Shown here: piece by piece, positions 53,806 through 64,000 of the stretch | Layout: each line of letters begins with the position of its first letter | How positions within the stretch are numbered: the stretch's first letter is position 1 | DNA from: Neoechinorhynchus agilis | Lineage: Eukaryota > Acanthocephala | Direction of reading: 5' to 3' | DNA: 64,000 nt | Assembly: GCA_051530055.1 (NCBI GenBank) | Contig: CM121343.1 | Span: 2,294,001-2,358,000 of the forward strand | The notes under the pieces: model-generated | What the model was told of the DNA's origin: nothing | The model's database searches: none | Seen by the model: the letters and a program-made list of their open reading frames with translations, nothing else | Made by a program: the position numbers and the translations under genes

Positions 53806-56174
53806 TGTTCTGCATTTAGGCGTTTATTCAACAAAAAACCGCGAACTAACAATCTAGCAAATGGACGGGTGCACGTACATGTCCATACACACGATCAGTA
53901 TATGTGAAATGCGCGCTGTCGTCGTCGCATTCTACCCCATTCATAATTTTTAAGGTAAGGTGGAGGGTTTCGAATTCGAGGTGGATCGACATTTATTGCT
54001 GTGCATCGTCGGAACTTTCTATTTCGTTTTGCTCAGGTGTGGCGGCTCCTTCTGAATCGTCTGTATCTCGCCATCGTCGTGCTCCTCCAACGATCGGAAC
54101 TCTTGAAGAGGATTGTATTCATCGCTGGGGTATCGGGCAAGTTACCTGGTCGATACCACGCTTCTGCGCTCATCATCAAACTGTATGGTTGAGTATCCTG
54201 GATTAGCACTCAATAAATTCACTTTTTCCATCTGATCGTCATATTTGCTATTGGTGGCCGTCTTTCTATGCCACACCGGACCAGGATTGCAGAGCCACGG
54301 TGGCAGTGAATTAGAGTATCTTGATTGCTGAGGGAAGGCGAACAAACGTTCGTGAGGAGTGGTGTTCGTCGATGTGCAGAGGAGTGACCTGATCGCGTGG
54401 AGAGTCATGGGCAACACAGTTTCCCATGCGGATATAGGTAGCAATTTCGATTTGAGAAGCATTCGAATGTTTTGCCACAGTACCCCAACATATCGCTCGC
54501 ATTGTCCGTTGCCCCGCCGATTATACGGACTGGAGTGACTAGTCGGAACTCCCAAGTTAGACAGGAAAGATCTGTTCTCCTCCGATCGAAAACAGCTTCC
54601 ATTATCACTGTAAAGGTATTCGGGAAGCCCAAACAGGGTGAATACTTGCTCCAAGCACGATCTAACCGTCCGACTAGAAGTGTCCTTACACGCGAAAGCA
54701 AGAGGGAAGCGTGAATATTCGTCCACCACGAGAAATATGTACTTGTTGATCGAGGAGCTCGGTAAAGGACCTTTAAAATCGACTACTAGCCTTTCAAAAG
54801 GCCTAGTTGCTTTGATCACGTGCAAATCCGGAGGTCTGTAGAATCGTGGTTTGAACTCGGCACATATCGGGCATCGTTCACAAACCCGTCGTACGTCATT
54901 TATGGAGTACGGCAAGTTTTTGGTTTTCACAAAGTGAGCCAGTCGCTGCACGCCGGGATGAGCCTAGTCTTCGTGTGTTGTCTTCAGGTCAATGGAATTG
55001 GTCGCGTTACTTTCCAATCGGGAAAAGGCATCTGCACTCGCATTCAGCCGACCACGCCGATATTTGATTTCAAACTTGAAGCACGACAGTTCGATCCTCC
55101 ATCGCTGAATCTTGTCGTTCTTGATTTTGCTGTTGTGGTGTTTGCTGAACATAAATGATATGGACTGTTGATCGGTTACAATCACAAACGTTCTGCCAAG
55201 CAGGCAGTGTCGCCAATTTCGTACGCTCTCCACGATCGCCTGTGCTTCCTTTCCAATTGCAGGGTGCTTCCGTTCCGAGGGTGACAAGGTTCGGGAGAAG
55301 AACGCCACAGGTTTGCCCTCCTGACTGAGTGTTGCAGCTATGGCTGCCTCCGATGCATCTGTCTCCAGCACTAGTAGACCTGAAGGGTTAAAAGAGCTTA
55401 GAGCCGCTATTCCGATTTCCTGCTTGATAGACTCGAACGCCTCCTTTGTTTCCTGCGCCAAGGGGAATTTGTCACTCCTGATTATCGGATGAATTTTTGT
55501 CGAAAAATCTGGTATCCAATTTGAATAATATGAGAATATTCCCATACAATGCTTTAAAGCGGCAGTGTCCATTGGAGGCTTCAACGCCATCAAACTCTCT
55601 ATTCTCGCAGAGTCAGGTTTTATACTTCGATGTGAAATGAGGTAACCAAGCATCGCTATTTGGTTCGTTCTGAAAACGCATTTGCCCTCATTAAATTTCA
55701 ACCCTAGGTCCCTTGCGACTGTTTCGAACTTCTCTAAATTAATATTATGTTCTTCGATTGTTGATCCGCAAATAGTAATGTTGTCCAGATAGGCGTACGT
55801 ACCGTTCAGCGAATTATTTGCTATGATCGAGTCCATCACTCTTTGAAACACGGCTACCCCGTTTGTAACTCCAAATGGGATCCGGGTGAATTCGTAAAGG
55901 CCCCCATCTGCTTCAAAAGCCGTATAAACCCCATCTAATCTGTTTATGGGTATTTGGTGGTAGGCATGTCTAAGATCGATAGTGGTGTAATACATGTATT
56001 GGGCTACTTCTCTAGCCAGATCCTCAATTTTGGGAAGGGGGTAAGCATCAAGCTCAGTGTATCTGTTGATGGTGGACGCGTAATCAATTACCATTCGAGG
56101 CTTTCCGGCTCATGTCCATACACACGATCAGTATATGTGAAATGCCCGCTGTCGTCGTCACATTCGCCATCACA
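53806..56174 (-). mobile_element. Ty3/gypsy LTR-retroelement fossil with 5-bp target duplication
   Basis: Bounded by TG...CA ends and by CCACG on both sides (53801-53805, 56175-56179). A ~60-nt stretch starting CATGTCCATACACACGATC is shared by both ends and is the remnant of the LTRs. On the minus strand it carries pol parts in the usual gypsy order: reverse transcriptase (with the block YAYLDNITI at the catalytic box), RNase H (VLETDASEAAIAATLSQ), then an integrase with its zinc-binding and core regions. Gag and most of the LTR length are missing, so it is an internally deleted, broken copy with a few breaks. It is younger than the segmental duplication, because the sister copy at 15035-15039 has an empty site. 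Confidence 0.9.
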
Positions 56175-57115
56175 CCACGGTGCTCCAGAATTTTTTGTGG
56201 GATGATACGTTCCCACAGCATTTAAATTTCGCTAAAGAAGATTAAAAATTAATCGAACATTTTTAGATCAACAATTGAGCCGCTTTGTATTTGTTCGATA
56301 ATAAAAGCAGTCTCCGTGAGAAATTTTTATGGCTAAGCTGTGAAAAATGCGATTCGTATAACCTGAATGGTTTATAGATACATTAAGTCTCGTAGTTGAA
56401 AGCGATTGGACGATATTCGGTTTCGTGATCAATATCCTTCAGGAGTAGTCATAGGGTTTGAAATTCGAGGAAAAATTCAACGAACAGCACGATGGTGTTG
56501 CAATGGGATCACCTCTAGCTCGGACCCTAGCTGAGCTGTTCATGCTAGGGTTTGAAAAAGATATTAAGTTGGCTCCCTGAACTCACGAAATACTGCCGAT
56601 ATGTAAACGTTGCATTCTTCATTATCGAAGATAGCACTGATACCGACAGTTTAAAAAAGTTGTTGGCGTCCATACATAACAACATCAAATGGGCTGTAAC
56701 AGCCAAGGGACTTGGATCGAAATCATTATTTCGTTCCCCGCAAGGTTGATCGCTAAGTCCAATGGCACTTTTGCGAATAGAGACTTGGCATCAGCAGAAA
56801 CCATTCTATATTCTTTATTGCCGTGCGCCTTCAGTCATTCCAGGAACTCTGGACCCGATGATACGATGTGCTTATCCGCCGGCATTAAATTTCGCAACAT
56901 GTTAGCCAATGTTTTGGTGTGGTATCCAGAACGTGAGGCAATAACTGGTCGTGCTTTTAATGGCGACTTATGTATTTTGTCCGATAAGTACATATTCGGT
57001 GTCTTCCCTTTACTTGACCGATGTTTCTAGTATATTTCAGGACTTATCCTTCCACGTTTCTTCAGCGTTAGTAAGAATTGATTGAACATCTATTCTCGTT
57101 TCATAGTGGGGTATT
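56175..57115. mobile_element. Penelope-like element fragment, internally inverted, copy 2
   Basis: Sister of 15035-15972 and nearly identical, with the same flip of early RT motifs (minus strand, 57115-56745) against late RT motifs (plus strand, 56450-56745; DGVAMGSPLA, YVNVAFFII). It marks the right end of the duplicated segment: identity stops at 57115. Confidence 0.8.
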
Positions 57116-58002
57116 CATCATTAGATCGGAACTCTGGACTCCATAGGATATCCCCAGCTATCCCATGGCATTGGTCTTCATCTATTATGCAGAATACTTT
57201 GCCCCTGTCCAACTTCATGATGCCTATGTTCTTTATTCGATTAAGTTAATTCATAGCTAAAATCGGTCGTTAAGTTAGGTTAGCCCGTTTCCTCGTGTTT
57301 CCTTTATGTAGCAATGCCTCCACTTTGCATAATGAAATTACGATTCTAGCAAAATTAGCCTTAGATATCATCTTCTCCTTTTTTAGCGTGTAATCGCAAG
57401 TTGTTGAGTTTGCCAGATGGAATGAAATCCGGTCCATATTTGAGCTGTTCCGTAATAGCAGCTGTAAAGACAATCCGTGAGAAATTGAACACGGAACCAT
57501 TTGAAATGCGTGCATCAACGTCATGCCCTTACCTAGTGCCACTAATTTCCCACAATTCCGTTTACTTATTATCAACTTTTCTTCCTTGCAAGTCATCCCG
57601 GTTCCATCAATCCTGCGGAGAAATGATACATTCGATCCTCTAGTTGCCGTCTTTTTATTTATGGAAGGAGCTCACAAGTTTGTCTCGATACACACATGGT
57701 TAAGTTCTTCATATTTAGTTGATTGGTCTTTTCGACATTTTTCTTTTTCGGCTTGACTTTATCGTTCACTTTCACACAACGAAGGCGCTTAGCCGCACTC
57801 GAAAGAGCAGGGCCAACCCTCTTTTTGGGGCCGATGAGCGATCTCAAAACCTGACCCCACCCCTTCCAGCAGCCTTGCACACCCGTGGAACTCAGCGGCC
57901 GGTGGCGTTGAACCTTCGACATAACAAGCGCATTGTGAACGCGCATACCGCACGGCCACTGGGCCCATTGTTGTCGCCTGTGTTTACTTAGATTAGCTCT
58001 AG
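57116..58002. other. Unrecognised sequence, including a GC-richer patch
   Basis: A minus-strand frame of 108 codons (57596-57270) and another of 123 codons (58030-57659, basic) show no recognisable motif. The patch 57800-57960 is less AT-rich than its surroundings. It may be the 5' leader of the LINE that follows, or an unrelated insertion. Confidence 0.35.
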
Positions 58003-58506
58003 TTGAATCAAAAAGGCCACCAATTTGCATCCTCTGTTAGATTGGGATTGGTTACCCTCTGGAACCAGGCAAGCAACTCGTTTGTCCTTTGTGTGCATTT
58101 CATACCACTGGCTTCAGACAACAGTGCATTTTCTTCCAACATTTACAGAAACTCGCACTCTCGGAGCCCACTGTCAAATTTGCAGAGAATTTACAAGTGT
58201 TGAACCTGGGTGTGTTGGTTTACATTGAAGACGGTGATAGTGGGCCCTCTACACGGATTAACCGGGAGAGTAATATCGAATTAACGTACTATGGCAATGC
58301 CCAAGGGGGCACTATGTTCTTCTTTCAATCTTTGCATACTCTGCAAAGGGCCGTGGATTCATTTAAAAGGGCATTTGCGCGATGCAACTGACAGTGTCTC
58401 CCATGTTTGCGGAAATGAGTTTATGTATAGGCTTGTAGTGGTTTTATCCAACTTTCACAACTCGATTTGGAAGTGATTAGATCATTCACATCTAGCACTT
58501 TTCGTG

Positions 58507-59802
58507 ATGCAAAATTGCGCTTCGAATATCAGCAATCAGATAAACCCTACTTCCGACATGTCTAGATTGAGGTTTGTTCCTACTATCCCCCTCCCCCCGA
58601 GTGATTGTGAAGTTTTGAATGATTGTGCACAAGCTTCCATAGGGGATCAGATGGAACATTCTATCGACGCATCAAAGTTTAAGCGTCCTGTTAGGAAAGA
58701 GGATTTCGTTATCAAAATTCCCAAAGAAGCCATGGGCACTAACTCCCCCTCCTATTTCTCGCGTTATTTCTTCGAGAAGTATTTACTGCCGAATGGTCGT
58801 GAGAAACATATGAATTTTTTGATAAAGAGGTTCTCTGTGACCAAATTCCACATCCTGTTTATTTTTTTCGATGCGGCCGGTAAAGACCTCTTTTCTAAGA
58901 TGCTAGGGGAGTTAAGCATCCAATCTGTTGACCTATCTCGTAGAGTCACCTTTCTAATGAGGAATCCTCCTCAAGACTTGGATACTACTGATTTTCGCAA
59001 AATTGAGGATGAGTTAGGTATAAAACTGGTCAAATATCTGTTTAGACCCAACGCTAGTTCATCCTACGCCATCCTATGTTCAGCTACTATCAATGTCGCC
59101 GAGAGTCTAGCTAACTCCGGCAGGGGTTTTTTCTCATACTGGGTCACTTTTGACCGATACAGGGACTCTATCTATGATTATAATTTGACGATATGTCAGA
59201 GGTGTTCGAGATGGGGGCACCACGAATCTGACTGTGTCTTCCCCTCCAGATGCATCTTTTGTGCAGGTCCTCATCACAAATCATCTTGCTCCAATTCTGA
59301 TGCTGCTACCTGTGCAAACTGTGGCAAGAATCATCCGGCCTTTGCACGTTCTTGCAAATTCGCGCAAAAATATTTTGACGATTCCATACGATCGAAGCAG
59401 CGAGTATTCCATAATTCTAGTTATAGAGAATTCTATCCACAACATAATCCTTTCTCTTCGGACGGTTTTTCCTCTAAGGAGTCGAAGACTCAACCTTCCC
59501 CTGATGGTCACAAGCCTAAACTTCCCCCCAAACCTCCGGAAAAATCCTTTCTTGATAGTTTAAAATCTTCCATTAATACTTCTCAACTTTATCCCGATAA
59601 AGAAATTTCATTACTTAAGTACTTCCTTACTTTGATCCTTCACAAACTGGAAAATCTTTCTACACCAGACTCTACCTCCGACAATTTTTCTAGATTATTT
59701 AACTTTAATAACTGGATCGATTGTGAAAATTATAAAAGAGATATTTCCCCATCTTTGCGTAACTTGGAATCTATAGATTCCAAACGTCCTAAATTCATTT
59801 AA
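58507..59802 (+). CDS. LINE ORF1 protein with three zinc knuckles
   Basis: 431 codons from ATG 58507 (a GTG lies three bases upstream). The N-terminal half has no named fold by eye. Residues ~230-285 carry three cysteine clusters: CQRCSRWGHHESDC (CCHC), CIFCAGPHHKSSC and CANCGKNHPAFARSC. The C-terminus is Ser/Pro/Lys-rich. In this LINE group ORF1p binds element RNA and forms the ribonucleoprotein. The frame is unbroken. Its stop TAA (59800-59802) overlaps the ORF2 start as TAATG, an arrangement known in some LINEs to allow termination-reinitiation. Confidence 0.85.
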   Translation: MQNCASNISNQINPTSDMSRLRFVPTIPLPPSDCEVLNDCAQASIGDQMEHSIDASKFKRPVRKEDFVIKIPKEAMGTNSPSYFSRYFFEKYLLPNGREKHMNFLIKRFSVTKFHILFIFFDAAGKDLFSKMLGELSIQSVDLSRRVTFLMRNPPQDLDTTDFRKIEDELGIKLVKYLFRPNASSSYAILCSATINVAESLANSGRGFFSYWVTFDRYRDSIYDYNLTICQRCSRWGHHESDCVFPSRCIFCAGPHHKSSCSNSDAATCANCGKNHPAFARSCKFAQKYFDDSIRSKQRVFHNSSYREFYPQHNPFSSDGFSSKESKTQPSPDGHKPKLPPKPPEKSFLDSLKSSINTSQLYPDKEISLLKYFLTLILHKLENLSTPDSTSDNFSRLFNFNNWIDCENYKRDISPSLRNLESIDSKRPKFI

Positions 59803-62424
59803 TGAATTGTTCCAATTATAAGGAATATCCTTTCTCTTTCATCACATATAATGCCTCTAGGGCTTCTAGTCTTCCTAATTTTCTTACTCCTTGTGTAGTT
59901 GATAACTATGTTAACATGCTGTGTTTTCAAGAAACCGGCTTTTCTAAAATGCTTCTCTTCGATAATTATGATTCTCATGTTCTTCTCCCTTGCTCCACAT
60001 CAACCAATCAGCACATTGGATTTTCTGGAGGACTTCAAACATTTATTCTTAAATCTCACTCTTCTAAACTTCTCTTTCAAACTAAAAATATTTCTTTTGC
60101 AATGCAAATTATTTCTTTTAATAATCCCTTATATGGAACCTCATCCCTTTTCTCTCCTACTCTTATCCTTTGCAACTTGTATATTCAACCCAGACACGTG
60201 GGTATATTTACTAAATCTTTTATGCATATCCTTCGTTACTGGAATTCTGACTTTATCGTAGGCGACTTCAATAGTAATTTTTTAAATGCTTTTAGGCCCT
60301 TTTTTAAGTTTCACAATTTTTTGCTCCCCAAATTTCCTTCTTTTCATAATGTTAAATCTAATAGACATACCTTCTTGGATGGTGCAATTATTAAAAAGTC
60401 AATTCCTATTTTATTTTATCCTGCTTCCCAACTTCAGTCACAGAGATTATCCTTTTTAAATCTAATGGCATCTCTCTTAAGGACACTTTCGTTTTTAATC
60501 CTAAAAGCTTTTCAAATTTTAATAATGATCTCCTTTCTTTTATGAACTCTTCCATTTCATCCTCCTTATCTGACTTTAACAATGGCATTTTATCCTCTGT
60601 ACATAAAAATTTAATTACTAAGTCTGTGATCAAGCGACCTCCTGTTTGTCATGAAGCCAACATATTTTATAAAAATGCTGTTATAGCTGACTTGTATGGT
60701 AACGCTCCCCTTAAAAACTTATGAAAAAATTTTACACAGCTAAGTTTTATCATCAAGTTTCGTTGGACAAAAAGAAGCTGATCTCTCTTAAGTCCTTTTG
60801 TAAGGACCTTTGGTCCTGTATTTTGAAAAGACCGGTCTGTTGGAAGGCAAAAGCATCTAACTGGATAGGGTCTATATCTTATCCTGCAGTAATTGAGTCT
60901 ATTTTGATGGCACATACTTTTAGTGCATGTTCTTCTCCTCCACTTCCCATCTTTAATAAAAAGTCCTTTTCGTGGAATTTTTAAGTTGAAGTTTTTCTGA
61001 AGGCCTGTAAATCTAACCCCTCTAAAGCGTATAATATAAATGGCACTTCACCCATAATTTTTAGTTCTATTTCTGATAAGGTAAAATCTATCTTTTTTAG
61101 TAGATTTCGTTTATCGAAAATTGATTTCAATGATCTACTTAACATAAATATTGTCAAGAAAATTTTTATTCCCAAAACGAAAGGACGTATATTTAACGCA
61201 TCCCACATCAGAGTAATTTCCATACAGAACCCAATCGTCTCTTGCTTAGAAAGAGCGGTGAACGGGAAACTGTATGACTTTTTAGTATGTAGAAAGCTAA
61301 TCCCCGACTTTTTCCATGGCTTCATTAGAGGTAAAGGTGTCACATCGCTTTTAACCTCTCTTAATTCTATGAATGAAGCTATTAATGTACAAAAACTTCT
61401 CATTCAGCTGGATATTAATAAGGCTTTTGATGCCTTGGATCGTGGCTTTCTTTATGAGGCTTTAGTTAATCTTAAAGTTCCTCTTAATCTTATCTTCAAA
61501 ACCAACTATCTTATGGAATCCAAGTCCTTTTACTATGAGGTGGACCCTTCTCACACTAAATTTTTCTCTAGATATGGTGTTCCTCAAGGATCTCCACTCT
61601 CGCCCTCCTTATTTTTAATTGCCCTTATATATATTTTCAAAAATTTAAAGAAATCATCTTCCATATTTCCTTTAGTTTATGCGGATGATATATTCTTATT
61701 TTGTAAAGCTAGAACATCTTCTATTCTAACTAATAATATAGCCAATTTTATGCAATCTTTGTCGTCGGAACTTAGGAAAGCCAATTTAGTTACAAACAAT
61801 AACAAAACTTTCTTTATTCCACTTACTAAAACTTTGGCTTCGAGGAAGCTTCTAATTAATGAATTATCTTCTAATTTCAATTTCCCTAATATCAATTTTA
61901 GATCACATTCCAAGATTTTAGGTGTTGATTTCCCCTGTAAAAATCATAGAATTTTTATAAACTCTTCCTTTAAAAGTCTTCTGACAGAAACAGATATTTT
62001 TATCAAAAGAGCCAAAAGGTTATCAATTTCCCCACCTTTTATTTCTAAAGTGTTCAAAATATTTATAGGGGGTTCAATATGCTTTTTCGCACGAGGCCGG
62101 CCCCCAGAAAACAGACTATCATTTTATCTTACTATGCTGAATAAGCTTAGCAGTATTCTTATTAAAAATAATATTGATACGGAACCCCTTTTTTCCTTTT
62201 TAACAAGAATTTTTTTGTCTAAAATTTGGTTTTATTCTTATTGTTATTCTAGCTGTAAATACTTTAATTACAACTCCTCAATTCTTAGAATCTTTTTCAA
62301 TAAACCATCTAGTTTTTTACCCATTAATCAAACTAATATACTTAACAGGAATGAGGTAAGTGATTTTCTCATGTTATTCTCTTTTTTACAGGATCAGGAC
62401 AAGAAAAGGATTATTATTACTTAA
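59802..62424 (+). pseudogene. LINE ORF2: APE endonuclease and reverse transcriptase, frame-broken
   Basis: ATG at 59802-59804. 59802-60420 encodes the endonuclease (FITYNASR, LCFQETGFS, DFIVGDFNSN, with the catalytic-site motif intact). A frameshift lies near 60420, stops lie at 60722-60724 and 60981-60983, and the frame changes between them. From 60985 the RT reads through to the natural stop: RVISIQNPIVSCLERAV, LIQLDINKAFDALD (motif A), YGVPQGSPLSPSLF (motif B), PLVYADDIFLFC (YADD, 61677-61689) and a C-terminal RGRPPENRL domain. The RT active site is intact, but the polyprotein is broken about three times, so this copy is probably immobile. Confidence 0.85.
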
Positions 62425-62590
62425 GAATTAAAGAAGGGTTTTCGAGGCTGCTGTGAGGGGATTTAAGAGATCGTCCCACAACTCACAGCCATCTTGGGCC
62501 TGAGACATATTAGATCAAGCAAGAAAGAGGAATTAAGAGATTGATTGTGTGTATGTTGTATGAGGCGTGAAATAATAATAATAATAACCT

Positions 62591-63290
62591 CGATTTGAAT
62601 ACTCACACAACCGCATATACGCACACATACATAAATGGTTCGAAATGTGCGATCGATATCATGACGTGCGATCGTGCATCCTCATACCACATTCTACTCC
62701 ACTATATAATCTTCCTGTCTTGGATTATTATCTTCAAGGGAAAAGAAGCTTTCTTTTGGTACTCGCGATATGTGGAAGATGCATTCTTCATTATCGAAGA
62801 TAGCACTGATACCAGCAGTTTTAAAAAATTGTTGGATTCCATACATAACAACATCAAATGGGCCGTAACAGCCGAGAGTGAGCAGGGTACTACCAATTTC
62901 CTTGATGTCATGGTTAGTCTTCATCTATCTTCCTTACAAATGAAAGAAACAAGTGTGTTCAGAAAACCAAATTTAGCCTGGTATCCTTCGCATTGGTCAG
63001 CACCCCCCGGAGTCCTATAAGAGATCAACAGTTGTGCCACTGTTTCTAGGATCTCCTGTAGAATATGCTCAACTAACAAACGGTTGAAATACGTCTCATT
63101 ACTCAAGCTCTAAGAGCAAGAGATAATCCTGAATCGATGATAAGAAGTTACCACAAAGCCAAAAACATCGCTAGTAGACAAGAGAAAAGAACCATTACAT
63201 GTCCGGCGAATGAAAAACCTAAATATATAAGAATTAAATTCGTGGATAACAAATTTCAATTCATACTTAAACGGGATATGCGAAACTTGG
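62591..63290 (+). mobile_element. Penelope-like element fragment (RT palm to thumb)
   Basis: 62744-63020 encodes WYSRYVEDAFFIIEDSTDT, IKWAVTAESEQGTTNFLDVMV and SVFRKPNLAWYPSHWS. The catalytic box is YVED in place of YVDD. It is the same family as the scrambled fragments at 15.3 and 56.5 kb, but here in normal order and extending into the thumb and the linker (KPKYIRIKFVDNKFQFIL, 63210-63270). It runs into a single unit of the 191-bp repeat at 63291. Confidence 0.78.
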
Positions 63291-63513
63291 ACAAAACACA
63301 GTCACCAATTTTAATAAGGGTTTGTGCAAACTCCTTAGCAATTGTCGCCCAAACGTTGCATCTTCATATATATTCGTAACTTAGATGCTTGAAAAAACTT
63401 TGTTTACAAACAAACTCTGAAATGAACTACAACTGAAAAGAGTCGTCATATGAAGGCATGTCCAATGATGTTGCACCCATGAAGAAAGCACAGCCACCAA
63501 TTTTAAGAAGGGT
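63291..63513 (+). repeat. Single unit of the ~191-bp array repeat
   Basis: Matches the last units of the array at 24160-24378, including the terminal variant phrase ending in GGTTCTCGTTGCG. One full unit and a partial one, placed between a PLE fragment and LINE family A. Its coding-like continuation from the PLE (TQSPILIRVCANSLAIVAQT) suggests that the array unit is PLE-derived. Confidence 0.8.
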
Positions 63514-64000
63514 TCTCGTTGCGTCAACTTATTGAATTTCCAACTCGTTTGAAGCTCACCTCGACAAAGTATTCACAAATATCGACGCCTGCTCATCCAG
63601 CTCTAAACCCCCCCCCGCGAACTCTGTCCATTCCTCTGCCCTTATCACTCCCGTCACCCCAGCTCAGCGTATGAAATCTCCCCGTTTACCCGTCTGGAAT
63701 AAACGTGATCATCACATCCACAATTTTATAAAATTATTCAACTCTAACATCCACACATCCCACTCTGACAGCATAAATGGCCCTTCCTTGGCCATGTCCT
63801 TCCTAACCTCAATCATAGAAAATTCCATAGCTTCGGCAATTCCCAAGAAATTCATTAGGATCTCCAACCGCGACCCTCCATGGATAACCCCCATTCTTAA
63901 ACTTCTACAAAGACAAGCTTCTGAGGCCCATCGCAATAAGTCCCCTGGCTCTCCCCGTTTACAAAAGATCCTTACTAACAAAATACTTATCACCCGCAAA
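63514..64000 (+). mobile_element. APE-type LINE (family A), cut by the window edge
   Basis: Nearly identical to 24378-24880: the end of the endonuclease and the linker (SNRDPPWITPIL, KILTNKIL). It runs off the end of the window, so completeness cannot be judged. Together with the preceding unit it forms the second copy of a duplicated block of at least 700 nt (24160-24880 and 63290-64000). Confidence 0.82.

Larger units (their letters stand above)
58003..62590 (+). mobile_element. Two-frame APE-type LINE, near full length
   Basis: A leader region (58003-58500) precedes ORF1 (58507-59802) and a broken ORF2 (59802-62424), followed by a 3' untranslated region ending in a short AAT/TAA run (62570-62588), the typical end of a LINE insertion. 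The parts are described separately. Related fragments lie at 17940-18910, 21690-21900, 30783-31030 and 37490-37680. ORF1 with three zinc knuckles and an APE endonuclease places it in the broad R1/I/Jockey assemblage; the clade is not fixed. Confidence 0.88.

Noticed and set aside
57659-58030. Basic 123-codon minus-strand frame
   Set aside because: No motif, overlaps an open frame on the other strand in a GC-richer patch, and may be LINE leader sequence.

Overview
The window reads as nuclear DNA of an invertebrate animal. It is AT-rich and most of it consists of retroelements, DNA transposons and their fragments. The evidence for an animal is a triphosphatase-guanylyltransferase fusion capping enzyme, a RING/B-box (TRIM-like) gene with very short GT-AG introns (55 and 46 nt), Penelope-like elements (PLEs) with GIY-YIG endonucleases, site-specific-type LINEs with a restriction-like endonuclease, and piggyBac. 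The species cannot be named from this sequence; the tiny introns would suit a nematode-like or other compact-intron lineage, but that is inference.

Layout. 1-4.9 kb: LINE fragments, a PLE end, and unrecognised open frames. 5.0-7.2 kb: an intronless 738-codon mRNA capping enzyme with altered residues at both active sites. 7.9-12.3 kb: a perfect 98-nt inverted repeat built from PLE ends, then a long LINE open frame with a restriction-like endonuclease (RLE-LINE). 12.6-16.0 kb: a segment duplicated at 48.8-57.1 kb, carrying an unrecognised 216-codon coiled-coil gene and a scrambled PLE. 16-22.2 kb: several LINEs, including an RLE-LINE nested in another LINE with an 11-bp target duplication. 22.6-24.4 kb: a ~191-bp tandem array. 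24.4-31 kb: three APE-type LINEs, a PLE and tails. 31.2-37.5 kb: an unassigned capsid-like RNA-virus fossil, then a piggyBac element that contains a 5'-truncated PLE and a partitivirus-like RNA-polymerase fossil. 37.7-39.1 kb: a dispersed repeat. 41.1-44.1 kb: a tandem duplication of the RING/B-box gene, one copy apparently good and one broken. 44.5-46.4 kb: two PLEs. 46.8-48.4 kb: a Ty3/gypsy fossil. 48.8-57.1 kb: the second copy of the segmental duplication, with a second gypsy fossil inserted between perfect 5-bp target repeats. 58-62.6 kb: a near full-length two-frame LINE. 62.6-64 kb: a PLE, one array unit and a LINE that repeats the layout at 24 kb.

The likely host genes are the capping enzyme (4973-7189), the coiled-coil pair (14006-14656 and 52677-53327), and the RING/B-box gene (41546-42555) with its broken twin. 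Nearly everything else is mobile DNA. The strongest leads are the virus polymerase embedded in piggyBac, the double active-site change in the capping enzyme, and a covarying hairpin shared by the PLE ends. No tRNA, rRNA, CRISPR array or operon structure was seen.
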